Shown here piece after piece: positions 37,501 through 46,833 of a DNA stretch of 64,000 nucleotides. The notes beneath the pieces were generated by a model. That model did not search any database and had not been told where the DNA came from. It worked only from the letters and a program-made list of their open reading frames with translations. Source of the stretch: Rhodoplanes azumiensis (lineage in GTDB: Bacteria; Pseudomonadota; Alphaproteobacteria; Rhizobiales; Xanthobacteraceae); contig NZ_JBHUIW010000014.1 in NCBI RefSeq assembly GCF_042682915.1, positions 62,001 to 126,000 of the forward strand. Reading direction: 5' to 3'. Positions within the stretch are counted from its first letter, which is position 1; every line of letters begins with the position of its first letter. The position numbers and the translations under genes are program-made.

Positions 37501-38781
37501 ATGACCGACCGCCAGCCCGGCTTCTCGACGCTCGCCATCCACGCCGGCGCCCAGCCCGATCCGACGACGGGCGCGCGGGCGACGCCGATCTACCAGACCA
37601 CGTCCTACGTGTTCGACAGCGTCGACCATGCCGCCTCGCTGTTCGGCCTGCAGGCCTTCGGCAACATCTACACGCGCATCACCAACCCGACCAACGCCGT
37701 GCTGGAGGAGCGCGTCGCCGCGCTCGAGGGCGGCACCGCGGCGCTCGCGGTCGCGTCGGGCCACGCCGCCCAGATGCTGGTGATGCACGCGCTGATGACG
37801 CCGGGCGACGAGTTCGTCGCATCGACCAAGCTCTACGGCGGGTCGATCAACCAGTTCAACCACTCCTACAAGAGCTTCGGCTGGAACGTGGTGTGGGCCG
37901 ATCCGGACGACCTCGCGAGCTTCGAGCGCGCCGTGTCGCCGAAGACCAAGGCGATCTTCATCGAGAGCATCGCCAATCCGGGCGGCGTGATCACCGACAT
38001 CGCGGCGATCGCCCAGATCGCGCGCCGGGCCGGCGTGCCGCTGATCGTCGACAACACGCTGGCGACGCCTTATCTGTGCCGGCCGATCGAGCACGGCGCC
38101 GACATCGTCGTGCATTCGCTCACCAAGTTCCTCGGTGGCCACGGCAACTCGATCGGCGGCGTGATCGTCGACGGCGGCAGCTTCAACTGGTCGCGCGAGC
38201 GCCGCTACCCGATGCTGTGCGAGCCGCGCCCGGAGTACAACGGCATCGTCCTGCACGAGACCTTCGGCAACTTCGCCTTCGCGATCGCCTGCCGGGTGCT
38301 GGGCCTGCGCGACCTCGGGCCGGCGCTGTCGCCGTTCAACGCCTTCCTGATCCTCACCGGCATCGAGACGCTGCCGCTGCGCATGCAGCGCCACTGCGAC
38401 AACGCACTCGCGGTCGCCGAATGGCTGTCGAACCATCCGCGCGTCGGCTGGGTGAGCTATCCGGGCCTGCCCGGCGATCGTTATCACAACCTCGCCAAGA
38501 AGTACGTGCCGAAGGGCGCCGGCGCGGTGTTCACGTTCGGCCTGAAGGGCGGCTACGACGAGGGCGTCAAGCTCGTCTCCAACGTGAAGCTGTTCTCGCA
38601 CCTCGCCAACATCGGCGACACCCGCTCGCTGATCATCCACCCGGCCTCGACCACGCATCGCCAGCTCTCCGACGCCCAGAAGATCGGCGCCGGCGCGGGA
38701 CCGGACGTGGTGCGCTTGTCGATCGGGATCGAGGACAAGGCCGACATCATCGCCGACCTGGAGCAGGCCCTGGCGGGGTGA
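37501..38781 (+). CDS. metY: O-acetylhomoserine sulfhydrylase (aminocarboxypropyltransferase)
   Basis: A 426-residue PLP enzyme of the Cys/Met metabolism family making homocysteine from O-acetylhomoserine and sulfide. It begins FSTLAIHAGAQPDPTTGARA. The PLP lysine is Lys209 (HSLTKFLGGHG) and the ring-stacking Tyr57 lies in GNIYTRITNPT. The length of about 426 fits MetY rather than the shorter MetZ. The start at 37501 carries ACGGAGC; an in-frame start at 37444 would lie inside the leader hairpin. The CoA-binding protein gene precedes it. Confidence 0.94.
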   Translation: MTDRQPGFSTLAIHAGAQPDPTTGARATPIYQTTSYVFDSVDHAASLFGLQAFGNIYTRITNPTNAVLEERVAALEGGTAALAVASGHAAQMLVMHALMTPGDEFVASTKLYGGSINQFNHSYKSFGWNVVWADPDDLASFERAVSPKTKAIFIESIANPGGVITDIAAIAQIARRAGVPLIVDNTLATPYLCRPIEHGADIVVHSLTKFLGGHGNSIGGVIVDGGSFNWSRERRYPMLCEPRPEYNGIVLHETFGNFAFAIACRVLGLRDLGPALSPFNAFLILTGIETLPLRMQRHCDNALAVAEWLSNHPRVGWVSYPGLPGDRYHNLAKKYVPKGAGAVFTFGLKGGYDEGVKLVSNVKLFSHLANIGDTRSLIIHPASTTHRQLSDAQKIGAGAGPDVVRLSIGIEDKADIIADLEQALAG

Positions 38782-38813
38782 GGCCGTCTCTCTCGACGAG
38801 CATCGAACAAACA

Positions 38814-38903
38814 CGTCATGGCCGGGCTCGTCCCGGCCATCCACGTCTTTACGGCGCGATGAGAAAGTTCGTGGATGGCCGCGACGAGCGCGGCCATGAC
38901 GAG
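38814..38903. repeat. palindromic interspersed element, copy 2
   Basis: Second copy of the element at 36653-36741: CGTCATGGCCGGGCTCGTC, CATCCACGTCTTT, a unique centre, then GTGGATGGCCGCGACGAG and CCATGACGAG. It lies between the metY stop and the GGDEF gene stop. Confidence 0.85.
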
Positions 38904-38931
38904 GCCGAGATTTATCGAAGTCTCGTCGCGC

Positions 38932-40902
38932 TCACGCCGCGTCGGTGCGGGCGTTGAGGGGGCCGGTGAAGCGCGGGGTGCGGCCGGCCCAGCAGACGCC
39001 GTTGCGGCCCTGCGCCTTGACCCGGTACATGGCCTGGTCGGCGGCGCGCAGCAGCGCCTCCATGCCGCTGCCGTCCTCCGGCGCGCGCGCGATGCCGACG
39101 CTGGCGCCGACCTCCACGGTCTCGCCGTCGATCCGGTACGGCGCGGTGAGCGCCTCGAGGATCTCACCGGCGAGCGCCTCGCGGTCGTCGTCGCCGGGCC
39201 GACGCATCGCCAGCACGGCGAACTCGTCGCCGCCGACCCGGGCCGCGACGTCGCCCTCGCCGAGGCAGCGGCGCAGCCGATGGGCGACCCGCAGGAGCAG
39301 CGCGTCGCCGACGGCATGGCCGTAGCGGTCGTTGACCTCCTTGAAGCGGTCGAGGTCGATGCACAGCACGGCGAAGGGCACGGCGGAGTCGTACAGCCGG
39401 CCGAGCGCCTTCTCCAGGCGGCTGCGGAACAGGGTGCGGTTGGGCAGGCCGGTGAGCGGATCGTGGAGCGCCATGTAGGCGATCCGGCGCTCGCCGGCGC
39501 GCCGCTCGGTGACGTCCGTGTAGGTGCGCACCATGCCGCCGTCCGGCATCGGCACGCAGGTCACCTCGATGGTCTGGCCGGTCGGCCGGACCCGCTCGAA
39601 CACCACCGGTCCGGCGTCGCCGGCGGCGGCCCCGAAGGCGACCGACAGGCGCCGGACCGGCTCGCCGCCGGCACCGCTGTCGCCGGCGACGCCGAGCTCG
39701 CCGCGGCGCGCCATCTCGGCGACGAGCGCGTCGAAGGTCGGGCGCTCGGCCAGCATCTCGACCGGCACGCCGAGCAGCTCGGCGGCGCGGCGGTTGGCCA
39801 CCGCGATGCGGCCGTCGCGGTCGACCATGATGATGCCCTGCGCCATGGTGTCGAGCGTGACGGCGAGCTCCTGCGAGGTGCGCCGCGCCACCGCCTCGCT
39901 CGCCTGCAGGGCCTCGCTCGTGCGCTCCAGCCGCATGCGCTGGCGCATCGCCAGCCCCATCGCGACGAGCACGGCGAGGGTGAGGACGCCGGCGAGCGCC
40001 GAGTAGACCTTGACGTACCAGGCGCTGTCGGCGAGCGCGTCGGCCGCCGAGACCGAGGCGTAGACGACCAGCGGCAGCCCCTCGACCCGGCGGAACGCGA
40101 CGAAGCGGACGACGCCGTCGATGAGGCTCGGCCCGACCACGGAGCCGACCGGGATCCTGGCGATGTTCTCCAGCGTCGGCCACGGCCGGTCGCCCTTGCG
40201 CCCGATCATCGGCACGGCCGCCCCGGCGCCGGCCCGCACCACCCCGTCGGTGCCGACCAGAATGATCGAACCGTTCCGGCCGACGTCGATGGAGGCGTAG
40301 AAGCGCGAGAAGTAGTCGGCGTCGAGCGACGCCACGACGACACCGAGGAAGCGGCCGTCGGCCCCGCGGACGGCGCGGGAGAGCTGCAGGGTCGTGCGGT
40401 GAGAGACCCGTCCGACCATCGGGATGCTGACGTCGAGCTCGTCGCCGGTCGCGTCGCGATGCACCACGAAATGCGGCCGGTCGGACAGATCGATCGCCGC
40501 GGTCGGAACCGAGAGGCTGTTCATCCGCAATCGCCCGTCGGGGCCGATCAGCGACAGTTGGATCGCGACGTCTCCCTGCGGCGTCACCTCGCGGGCGAAG
40601 GCGCGCAGATCGAAGCCGGCGGGGTCGCGGAGGATCTCGGCACGGGCGAGCCGGAGAATCTGGTCGGCGCCCGTGATGGCGCGGGCGGCGTGCTCCTCGA
40701 CGACGCGGGCGAGATTGCGGGCGTTCTGCAGGGCGACCGCGCCGAGCTTGTCGCGTTCGAGGCCGAGCTGATAGCCGATTCCGGCCCACACCAGCACGAT
40801 GACGAGCAGTCCGAGCCCGGTCGCCGGCTGGAGAACGCACCGCATCGCCCGATGCGAGAACCGCGAGACAATTCGCGCGAGGAGAGAATTCCGGGACGTC
40901 AT
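38932..40902 (-). CDS. dCache-PAS-GGDEF diguanylate cyclase
   Basis: A 656-residue sensor. A membrane helix at about 23-45 is followed by a periplasmic Cache-like domain (about 50-300, with FGLVVAS-like FLGVVVASLDADYF), a second helix (about 318-340), a PAS domain (about 365-480, ending MVRTYTDVTERR) and GGDEF with GGDEF at 557-561. Five residues before it the sequence is GEGD, so the RxxD inhibitory site is missing and feedback control is probably lost. AAGGTCG precedes the ATG at 40902. It is divergent from the caspase-like gene, 177 bases apart. Confidence 0.92.
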   Translation of the reverse strand: MTSRNSLLARIVSRFSHRAMRCVLQPATGLGLLVIVLVWAGIGYQLGLERDKLGAVALQNARNLARVVEEHAARAITGADQILRLARAEILRDPAGFDLRAFAREVTPQGDVAIQLSLIGPDGRLRMNSLSVPTAAIDLSDRPHFVVHRDATGDELDVSIPMVGRVSHRTTLQLSRAVRGADGRFLGVVVASLDADYFSRFYASIDVGRNGSIILVGTDGVVRAGAGAAVPMIGRKGDRPWPTLENIARIPVGSVVGPSLIDGVVRFVAFRRVEGLPLVVYASVSAADALADSAWYVKVYSALAGVLTLAVLVAMGLAMRQRMRLERTSEALQASEAVARRTSQELAVTLDTMAQGIIMVDRDGRIAVANRRAAELLGVPVEMLAERPTFDALVAEMARRGELGVAGDSGAGGEPVRRLSVAFGAAAGDAGPVVFERVRPTGQTIEVTCVPMPDGGMVRTYTDVTERRAGERRIAYMALHDPLTGLPNRTLFRSRLEKALGRLYDSAVPFAVLCIDLDRFKEVNDRYGHAVGDALLLRVAHRLRRCLGEGDVAARVGGDEFAVLAMRRPGDDDREALAGEILEALTAPYRIDGETVEVGASVGIARAPEDGSGMEALLRAADQAMYRVKAQGRNGVCWAGRTPRFTGPLNARTDAA

Positions 40903-41079
40903 GTCGACCTTGTAGGCCGGGGCGATTTCGTTTCCCTTAGGACGACATGCGAGATTTCGGACAGTTTTATCGCTGTTTCCAGGACATATGCGCAGCATTT
41001 CGATCACCTGCCGGTGACCCTTTCGCCTCGCCCCGACGGATGCGCTATCCTGTGGCCGCCTCGTCGGGAATCCTATGCG

Positions 41080-42672
41080 ATGGTGCTCATGCGCAATTGG
41101 ATGCGTGCCGTCTTCGCGGTGCTTCTGCTCGTGGTCGCGATGGCGGCCGGCGCCGAACCGGCAGCGGCGCAGGAGCGGGTCGCGCTCGTCATCGGCAACG
41201 GCGCCTACCGGGCCGCGACACCGCTGCCCAATCCGCCCAACGACGCCGCCGACGTCGCCGCCGCGCTGCGCCGCATCGGCTTCACGGTGATCGAGGGGCG
41301 CGATCTCGACAAGCCGGCCCTCGAGGACAAGATCCGCGCCTTCGGGCGGGCGCTCGACCGCGCCTCGGTGGCGCTGTTCTTCTATGCCGGGCACGGCCTG
41401 CAGGTCGCCGGCAAGAACTACCTGGTGCCGGTCGACGCCAAGCTGGAGCGGCCCGGCGACCTCTCCTTCGAGACCGTCGAGGTCGGCCAGGTGCTCGGCC
41501 AGATGGAGGCCGAGGCGCGCGTCAATCTCGTCTTCCTCGACGCCTGCCGGGACAATCCGCTCGCCCGCACGCTGGCGCGCTCGCTCGGCACCCGCTCGGC
41601 CTCGGTCGGCACCGGCCTCGCCTCGATCCAGAGCGCGGTCGGCACCATGATCGCCTACGCGACCCAGCCCGACAACGTCGCGCTCGACGGCGAGGGCCGC
41701 AACAGCCCGTTCACGGCGGCGCTCCTGAAGCACCTGCCGACGCCGGGGCTCGACATCGCCGTCACCATGCGGCGCATCCGCTCCGACGTGGTCGCCGCGA
41801 CCCGGTCACGCCAGGTGCCGTGGGACCACTCCTCGCTGATCGGCGACGTCGTGCTGGTGCCGGGCGGCGGCGCGCCGCCGCAGACCGCGACTCAGCCGCC
41901 CGCCCCCGGTCCCGCCACGACGACCACGGTGCCGCCGAGCCCAGCCCCCTCCGGCCCACCGTCCGCGGCCGCCGCCGGCCGCGGCCAGGACGCCGACATC
42001 GCCTACTGGACCTCGGTGAAGGACACGGGCGATCCGGCACAGCTTCGCAGCTACATCGCCGCCTTCCCGAACGGCACCTTCGTGGCGCTCGCCCATCTGC
42101 GCCTCCAGGAGATCGAGGCGCGCGGCGGCCGTCCGGGCGACGACCGCAGCAAGGTCGCCGCGCTGCCGCCGTCCCCAGGCGTGCCGCCGCGCCCGCGCTC
42201 GCCGCGCGAAGACTGCGCCAGCGTCTCGGCACCGGCCGGCACCGATCTCTATTGCGCCAGCTCGGTGCTCGATCCGCAGTTCGGCAGCAGCTATGGGGTG
42301 CGCAACCTGTTCGGCGGCGATCCCGGCAGCGCCTGGGTCGAAGGCGCCGCGGGCGACGGCACCGGCGAGTGGGTGACGGTCGCGTTCGACGGCGAGCGGA
42401 CGGTGCACGGCCTCGTCGTCAACAACGGCTACGAGAAGAGCACCGATCTCTACGTCAAGAACGGTCGGGTGCAGATGCTGCGGCTGGTCTTCTCCACCGG
42501 CGAGACCCGCAGCGTGACGCTGCAGGACCGGCTCGGGCCTCAGACCGTCACGCTCGACCGCCCGGTGCGGGCCCACTGGGTCCAGCTCGTCATCGACCGC
42601 ACCTATCGGGGAACGCGCTACACCGACACGGCGCTCTCCAAGCTGACGGTGCTGTCGGAGCGGGCGCGGTAG
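41080..42672 (+). CDS. caspase-like (C14) protein with C-terminal discoidin-like domain
   Basis: A 530-residue exported protein. The signal peptide ends near AAAQ (residue 31). The peptidase C14 domain (about 33-255) has the dyad His105 (FYAGHGLQ) and Cys156 (FLDACRDNP). A Pro/Thr-rich linker (about 270-310) precedes a short helical repeat (about 310-345, YWTSVKDTGDPAQLRSYI). The C-terminal beta domain (about 390-525) contains FGSSYGVRNLFGGDPGSAWVEG and GEWVTVAF, a pattern of discoidin / NADase-type glycan-binding domains. The role of such periplasmic caspase homologues is unknown. The ATG at 41080 has only a weak ribosome-binding site. Confidence 0.88.
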   Translation: MVLMRNWMRAVFAVLLLVVAMAAGAEPAAAQERVALVIGNGAYRAATPLPNPPNDAADVAAALRRIGFTVIEGRDLDKPALEDKIRAFGRALDRASVALFFYAGHGLQVAGKNYLVPVDAKLERPGDLSFETVEVGQVLGQMEAEARVNLVFLDACRDNPLARTLARSLGTRSASVGTGLASIQSAVGTMIAYATQPDNVALDGEGRNSPFTAALLKHLPTPGLDIAVTMRRIRSDVVAATRSRQVPWDHSSLIGDVVLVPGGGAPPQTATQPPAPGPATTTTVPPSPAPSGPPSAAAAGRGQDADIAYWTSVKDTGDPAQLRSYIAAFPNGTFVALAHLRLQEIEARGGRPGDDRSKVAALPPSPGVPPRPRSPREDCASVSAPAGTDLYCASSVLDPQFGSSYGVRNLFGGDPGSAWVEGAAGDGTGEWVTVAFDGERTVHGLVVNNGYEKSTDLYVKNGRVQMLRLVFSTGETRSVTLQDRLGPQTVTLDRPVRAHWVQLVIDRTYRGTRYTDTALSKLTVLSERAR

Positions 42673-42684
42673 CGCCGCCCTCGG

Positions 42685-43755
42685 TCACCGCGCCGCCAGC
42701 ACCAGATCGGGCGCCGGCACCGCGACCGCTCCGGGCCGGGTCAGCCGCTCGGCGTGCAGCGTCGCGACGAGCAGCAGGACCAGCGCCGTGGCCTGGTGGA
42801 GGATCGCGAGGTCGAGCGGCACGCGGGCGAGCAGCGTCATCACGCCGATGGCGATCTGCACGAGGATCGCGACGGCGACCGCCAGCGCCCCGAGCCGCAC
42901 GCCGCGCCGGCCACCACCGGACAGCATCGCGTCGACGAGATGCAGGATCGCGACCAGCGCCAGCACGTAGCCGACCATGCGATGGGTGAACTGGATGGTC
43001 AGCGTGTTCTCGAAGAAGTTGATCCACACCGGATCGGCGAAGAACAGATCACTGGTGCTCGGGATCAGGGCGCCGTCGATCAGCGGCCAGGTGTTGTGGA
43101 CGAGGCCGGCCCGCATGCCGGCGACCAGCGCGCCGAAATAGATCTGCGCGAGCACGAGGCCGACCAGCACGCCGGCGCCGGCGCGCAGCCGCCACGGCGC
43201 CGCCTCGCCCGGCCGGGCGCCGAGCCGAGCCGCCGTGAAAACCAGCGCCGCGAAGATCACGCAGGCGAGCGTGAGATGAAAGGCGAGCCGGTAGTGCGAG
43301 ACGAAGATGCGGTCGGCGAGACCCGAGGCCACCATCCACCAGCCGACCCCGGCCTGCACGGCGCCGAGCGCGAAGATCGCCGAGAGGCCGACGATCAAGC
43401 CGCGGGTCAGCGCGCCGCGCCAGAGAAACCACAGAAACGGCAGCAGGAAGACCATGCCGGTGAGGCGCGCCACGTTGCGGTGCGCCCATTCCCACCAATA
43501 GATCACCTTGAAGTCGTGCAGGCCCATGCCGCGATTGAGGATCTCGTATTGCGGGATCGCCTTGTACTTGTCGAACTCGGCCTGCCAGGCGGCCTCGGAG
43601 AACGGCGGCAGCGCGCCGGTGAGCGGCTTCCACTCGACGATCGAGAGGCCGGACTCGGTGAGGCGCGTCGCCCCGCCGACGATCACGGTGAGGAAGACGA
43701 GCCCGGCGACGGCAAGGAGCCAGAGGCGGAGCGCGACGGAGATGCGATACGGCAC
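42685..43755 (-). CDS. ctaA: heme A synthase, COX15/CtaA type
   Basis: A 356-residue membrane enzyme oxidising heme O to heme A for cytochrome c oxidase. It has about eight helices and the conserved histidines in WAHRNVARLTG, SHYRLAFHL, FTHRMVGYV and LHQATAL. GGATRLTESGLSIVEWKPLTGALPP near the N-terminus is typical of the alphaproteobacterial type. The start is a GTG at 43755, the only suitable start in frame before VPYRIS. It lies divergent from a small membrane protein often next to it in related genomes. Confidence 0.93.
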   Translation of the reverse strand: MPYRISVALRLWLLAVAGLVFLTVIVGGATRLTESGLSIVEWKPLTGALPPFSEAAWQAEFDKYKAIPQYEILNRGMGLHDFKVIYWWEWAHRNVARLTGMVFLLPFLWFLWRGALTRGLIVGLSAIFALGAVQAGVGWWMVASGLADRIFVSHYRLAFHLTLACVIFAALVFTAARLGARPGEAAPWRLRAGAGVLVGLVLAQIYFGALVAGMRAGLVHNTWPLIDGALIPSTSDLFFADPVWINFFENTLTIQFTHRMVGYVLALVAILHLVDAMLSGGGRRGVRLGALAVAVAILVQIAIGVMTLLARVPLDLAILHQATALVLLLVATLHAERLTRPGAVAVPAPDLVLAAR

Positions 43756-43956
43756 GTCGGAGTCCCGGGGGTTGGAGACGGCACAACGGTCGGGGCCGCT
43801 TGCGCGAGCCCGCACCGACCATATAGACCCTCGGTCGCGGGCGGCCAATGTCGGGCCCCCGCCTCCGCGAGACGCCCGGATGGGCCGGCACACGCGCGAG
43901 AGACGGGGGCGCGGTCCCAGGGGCCGGCGACCGACGCGAAAAATCGGGAGATCGCC

Positions 43957-44160
43957 ATGACACGCCGCCGCCGCCGCCTGATCGGGCTGTTCGGCCTCAT
44001 CGTCCTCTTGGTGCTGTGGGGCTTCTTCGCCGTCGGGGCCGGCTACTTCTTCCTCGGCTCGGAGAGCTGGGCGGTGCGGATGGCCTATTACGCCATCGCG
44101 GGCGCCGGCTGGCTGCCCTTCGCGCTGCCGATCGTCACCTTCATGGCGAAGGTGAAGTGA
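43957..44160 (+). CDS. small DUF2842-like membrane protein
   Basis: A 67-residue protein with two hydrophobic helices (about 8-30 and 43-63) ending in FMAKVK. Size, layout and the AYYAIAGAGWLPFALPI segment fit the DUF2842 family of Alphaproteobacteria, which has no known function. GGGAGAT lies before the ATG at 43957. The neighbourhood (ctaA) is conserved and suggests a link to respiratory chain assembly. Confidence 0.72.
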   Translation: MTRRRRRLIGLFGLIVLLVLWGFFAVGAGYFFLGSESWAVRMAYYAIAGAGWLPFALPIVTFMAKVK

Positions 44161-44171
44161 GGCCGGACGGC

Positions 44172-45230
44172 TTATGCAGCGCTGAGCTTGCGCAGGCCGT
44201 TCCACAGCGCCGTGCCGGCGCCGGAGACGAGGACATCGACGTAGCGGCCGCGCTGGAACTCGCCGTTGATCGAGATGCGCGGCAGCGCCGTCAGGGTCTC
44301 GGCATGCTCGGGGAACAGCACGCCGGGGCGCGTCGTCACCGCGGTCTTGAAGCCGAGCTCGGCCGCGATGGCGAACTCGCGCGGCCCCGCCGCGGTGACG
44401 TCGCCATACGGATAGGCGAGATGGCGGGGCGCCATGCCGAGCGCCGCCTCGAGCACGGCCGATCCCATCTTCATCTCGGAGCGGACGACCGTGTCGCAGG
44501 CCTTGGCGAGCATCACGTGATTGACCGTGTGGGCCCCGATGGTGACCAGCGGATCGTCGGCGAGCGCGCGGATCTCCTCCCAGCTCATGCACAGGCTGTC
44601 GCAGATGGCGGCGCTGTCGACCCGGTAGCGGGCCGTCAGCTCGCGCACCGCGTCGAGCATCTGTGCGTCGGTCGGCATCCGGCGGAGCCAGCAGTACAGA
44701 AGCGCGAACGCCTCGCTCTTCTCCGCCGTGGTGGCGCAGTCGATGCGGCAGTCGCGCCCGTCCATCTCCAGCACGATCTTGTCGTTCTGCGCGATCACCG
44801 CCTCGAGCGCCGCCCACCACAATTCGCCGAGCCGGTCCGGGAAGCTCGTCGGCACGTAGACGGCGAACGGGATCCCATGGTGTTTGAGGATCGGATAGGC
44901 ATAGTCCTTGTTGTCGCGGTAGCCGTCGTCGAACGTGAAGGCGACGAAGCGACGCCGGAAGTCGCGCTCCGCGAGACGGCGATACACCTCGTCGAGGCTG
45001 ACGAAGTCGACCTTCGTGCGGCCGAGCCGGCCGACCACGTGCTCCAGGAAGTCCGGCGTGATCTCCAGGAGCCGGTTGGGCTGGAAGCCGTCCGGACGCG
45101 CGGGCCGCACATGGTGGAGCATCAAGATGGCGCCGACGCCGCCCAGCACCGGTCGCATGAACCGATGCGCGCCGGAGAAGTACAGCGCCTCGAGACCCGA
45201 CCTGATGATGGCTCGTTTCAACTGATACAC
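44172..45230 (-). CDS. polysaccharide deacetylase family protein (NodB homology)
   Basis: A protein of about 352 residues with a NodB-type carbohydrate esterase 4 domain. Motif 1 is FTFDDGYRDN (about 115-124), the zinc-binding HTVNH is in motif 2 and AYPYGD in motif 3. No signal peptide or membrane anchor is seen, so it may act on a lipid-linked or cytosolic intermediate, as proposed for some exopolysaccharide deacetylases. A GTG at 45230 or TTG at 45221 must be the start; GAGG upstream suits the TTG better by spacing. It opens the surface polysaccharide region. Confidence 0.87.
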   Translation of the reverse strand: MYQLKRAIIRSGLEALYFSGAHRFMRPVLGGVGAILMLHHVRPARPDGFQPNRLLEITPDFLEHVVGRLGRTKVDFVSLDEVYRRLAERDFRRRFVAFTFDDGYRDNKDYAYPILKHHGIPFAVYVPTSFPDRLGELWWAALEAVIAQNDKIVLEMDGRDCRIDCATTAEKSEAFALLYCWLRRMPTDAQMLDAVRELTARYRVDSAAICDSLCMSWEEIRALADDPLVTIGAHTVNHVMLAKACDTVVRSEMKMGSAVLEAALGMAPRHLAYPYGDVTAAGPREFAIAAELGFKTAVTTRPGVLFPEHAETLTALPRISINGEFQRGRYVDVLVSGAGTALWNGLRKLSAA

Positions 45231-45501
45231 GTCCTCGAGTCCGTTGCGAGGTCGGCGAACACGCAACCCATGATGCGCGAAGGCGTCGTGCCGTGCAAAG
45301 CCGATCCCCCGATCCGAGCCGAACGCGGTGACGGCCCGCTCGCCGGACGGCCACTGCGCGGCGCGGTGCGCGCAGACCGTGTCCTCCGGCAGCATCGCCC
45401 GGTCGGCTCGAACATGCCCGTTCAGGCTATACCAACGCTTTGTTGATTTTTCTTTGCCAGTGTCGCGGCGGAAACGATCCAGACAACCGGGCGGACCCTG
45501 C

Positions 45502-46749
45502 ATGAGCGTCGTCGAGCTCTCCGCGAAGCACGAGCCGTCCGCGACCGCATCGCGGTCCGTGTCGTCGGACGGCCCGTCCGTGGCGCCGTGCACCGCCGGC
45601 CCGGTGGTCGAGCTCGCCGTCCTCGACAGCCTCGCGGCCGCCCGGCCGGCCTGGCAGGCGCTCGAAGCCGCCGGGGCGATCGGCACCGCGTTCCAGCGGC
45701 ACGCCTGGGTCGAGGCGTGGCAGCGCCATGCCGGCGCCGCCGAAGGGGCGCGACCACTGGTGGTGATCGGCCGGGATCGGACCGGCGCGCCCGCCTTCCT
45801 GTGGCCCTTCGTGGTGTCGCGCGGGCTCCTGTCGATCGCCCGCTTCCCGGGCGGCAACCATTCGGGGCTCAATATCGGCCTGTGGCGGCCCGATGCGGCC
45901 GCCGCCATGACGGGCGCGATGGTGCGCGACCTGCTGGTGCGGACCGGCCGGCGGCACGGCATCGACGCCTTCGCCCTCGTCCGCCAGCCGCGGCGCTGGC
46001 GCGGGCTCGACAATCCGTTCGCACGGCTGCCGTCGCAGCCCTCGGTCGACGATGTCCTCGTGGTGACGTTCCCCGACGGTGGCACGGCCGAGGACGCCGT
46101 CAAGGCGACGCTGACCCGCGACATGCGCGGCCGGCTGCGCACCAAGGAGCGCAAGCTCGAGAAGCTCGACGGCTACGGCTACCGTCGCGTCACGACGAGG
46201 GCCGACGCCGACCGGGTGCTCGACGCCTTCCTGGCCCAGAAGGCCGCGCATTTCGCCGCCCAGGGCATCCGCAACGTGTTCGCGGACCTCGGCGTCGCCG
46301 ACTTCCTGCGCGCCGCCTGCCACGACGGGCTCGCGGACGGCCGGCCCGGCATCGAGCTGCACGCGCTGGAGGGCGGCGGCGAGGTCATCGCGGTGATGGG
46401 CGGGGTCTGCGACCAGTACCGATTCTCGTGCATGTTCAACGCCTACACGACGAGCGAGAACGGCCGGTGGAGCCCCGGACTGATCCTGATCGGGCACATC
46501 TTGCGCGACTGCGCCGAACGCGGCGTCGCGAGCTTCGACCTCGGACCCGGCGCGGCGCCCTACAAGACGTTCTTCTGCCGCGAGCCGGAGGGGCTGGTCG
46601 ACAGCCTGGTGCCGGTGTCGCTCGCCGGCCGCGCCGCGGCGCTCGGCCTCGCCGGGTTCGCCGCCACCAAGCGCCGAGCCAAGGAAAGCCCGCTGGTGAT
46701 GCGCCTCGTCCAGCGCCTGCGACGCGGCGCGGCGGCGGGCGCCGGCTGA
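45502..46749 (+). CDS. GNAT acetyltransferase of the CelD/BcsL family
   Basis: A 415-residue protein with an N-terminal domain resembling CelD/BcsL (LAAARPAWQALEAAGAIGTAFQRHAWVEAWQRH) and a C-terminal GNAT-like domain (about 200-370; MRGRLRTKERKLEKL, FDLGPGAAPYKTFF). Members are found in cellulose and exopolysaccharide operons and are thought to acetylate sugars or transfer amino acids to them. It is divergent from the deacetylase, so the two may set acetylation of the same polymer; that is inference. Confidence 0.85.
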   Translation: MSVVELSAKHEPSATASRSVSSDGPSVAPCTAGPVVELAVLDSLAAARPAWQALEAAGAIGTAFQRHAWVEAWQRHAGAAEGARPLVVIGRDRTGAPAFLWPFVVSRGLLSIARFPGGNHSGLNIGLWRPDAAAAMTGAMVRDLLVRTGRRHGIDAFALVRQPRRWRGLDNPFARLPSQPSVDDVLVVTFPDGGTAEDAVKATLTRDMRGRLRTKERKLEKLDGYGYRRVTTRADADRVLDAFLAQKAAHFAAQGIRNVFADLGVADFLRAACHDGLADGRPGIELHALEGGGEVIAVMGGVCDQYRFSCMFNAYTTSENGRWSPGLILIGHILRDCAERGVASFDLGPGAAPYKTFFCREPEGLVDSLVPVSLAGRAAALGLAGFAATKRRAKESPLVMRLVQRLRRGAAAGAG

Positions 46750-46765
46750 CCGCCATCCACGACGG

Positions 46766-46795
46766 CTTGATACACGACGACTTGATACACGACGA
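46766..46795. repeat. 15-bp direct repeat, two copies
   Basis: CTTGATACACGACGA occurs at 46766-46780 and 46781-46795, followed by a partial third unit, just after the acetyltransferase stop. Confidence 0.75.
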
Positions 46796-46833
46796 CTTGC
46801 CCCGACCGACGAGGCGTCCCCGGCTCTCGGCCG

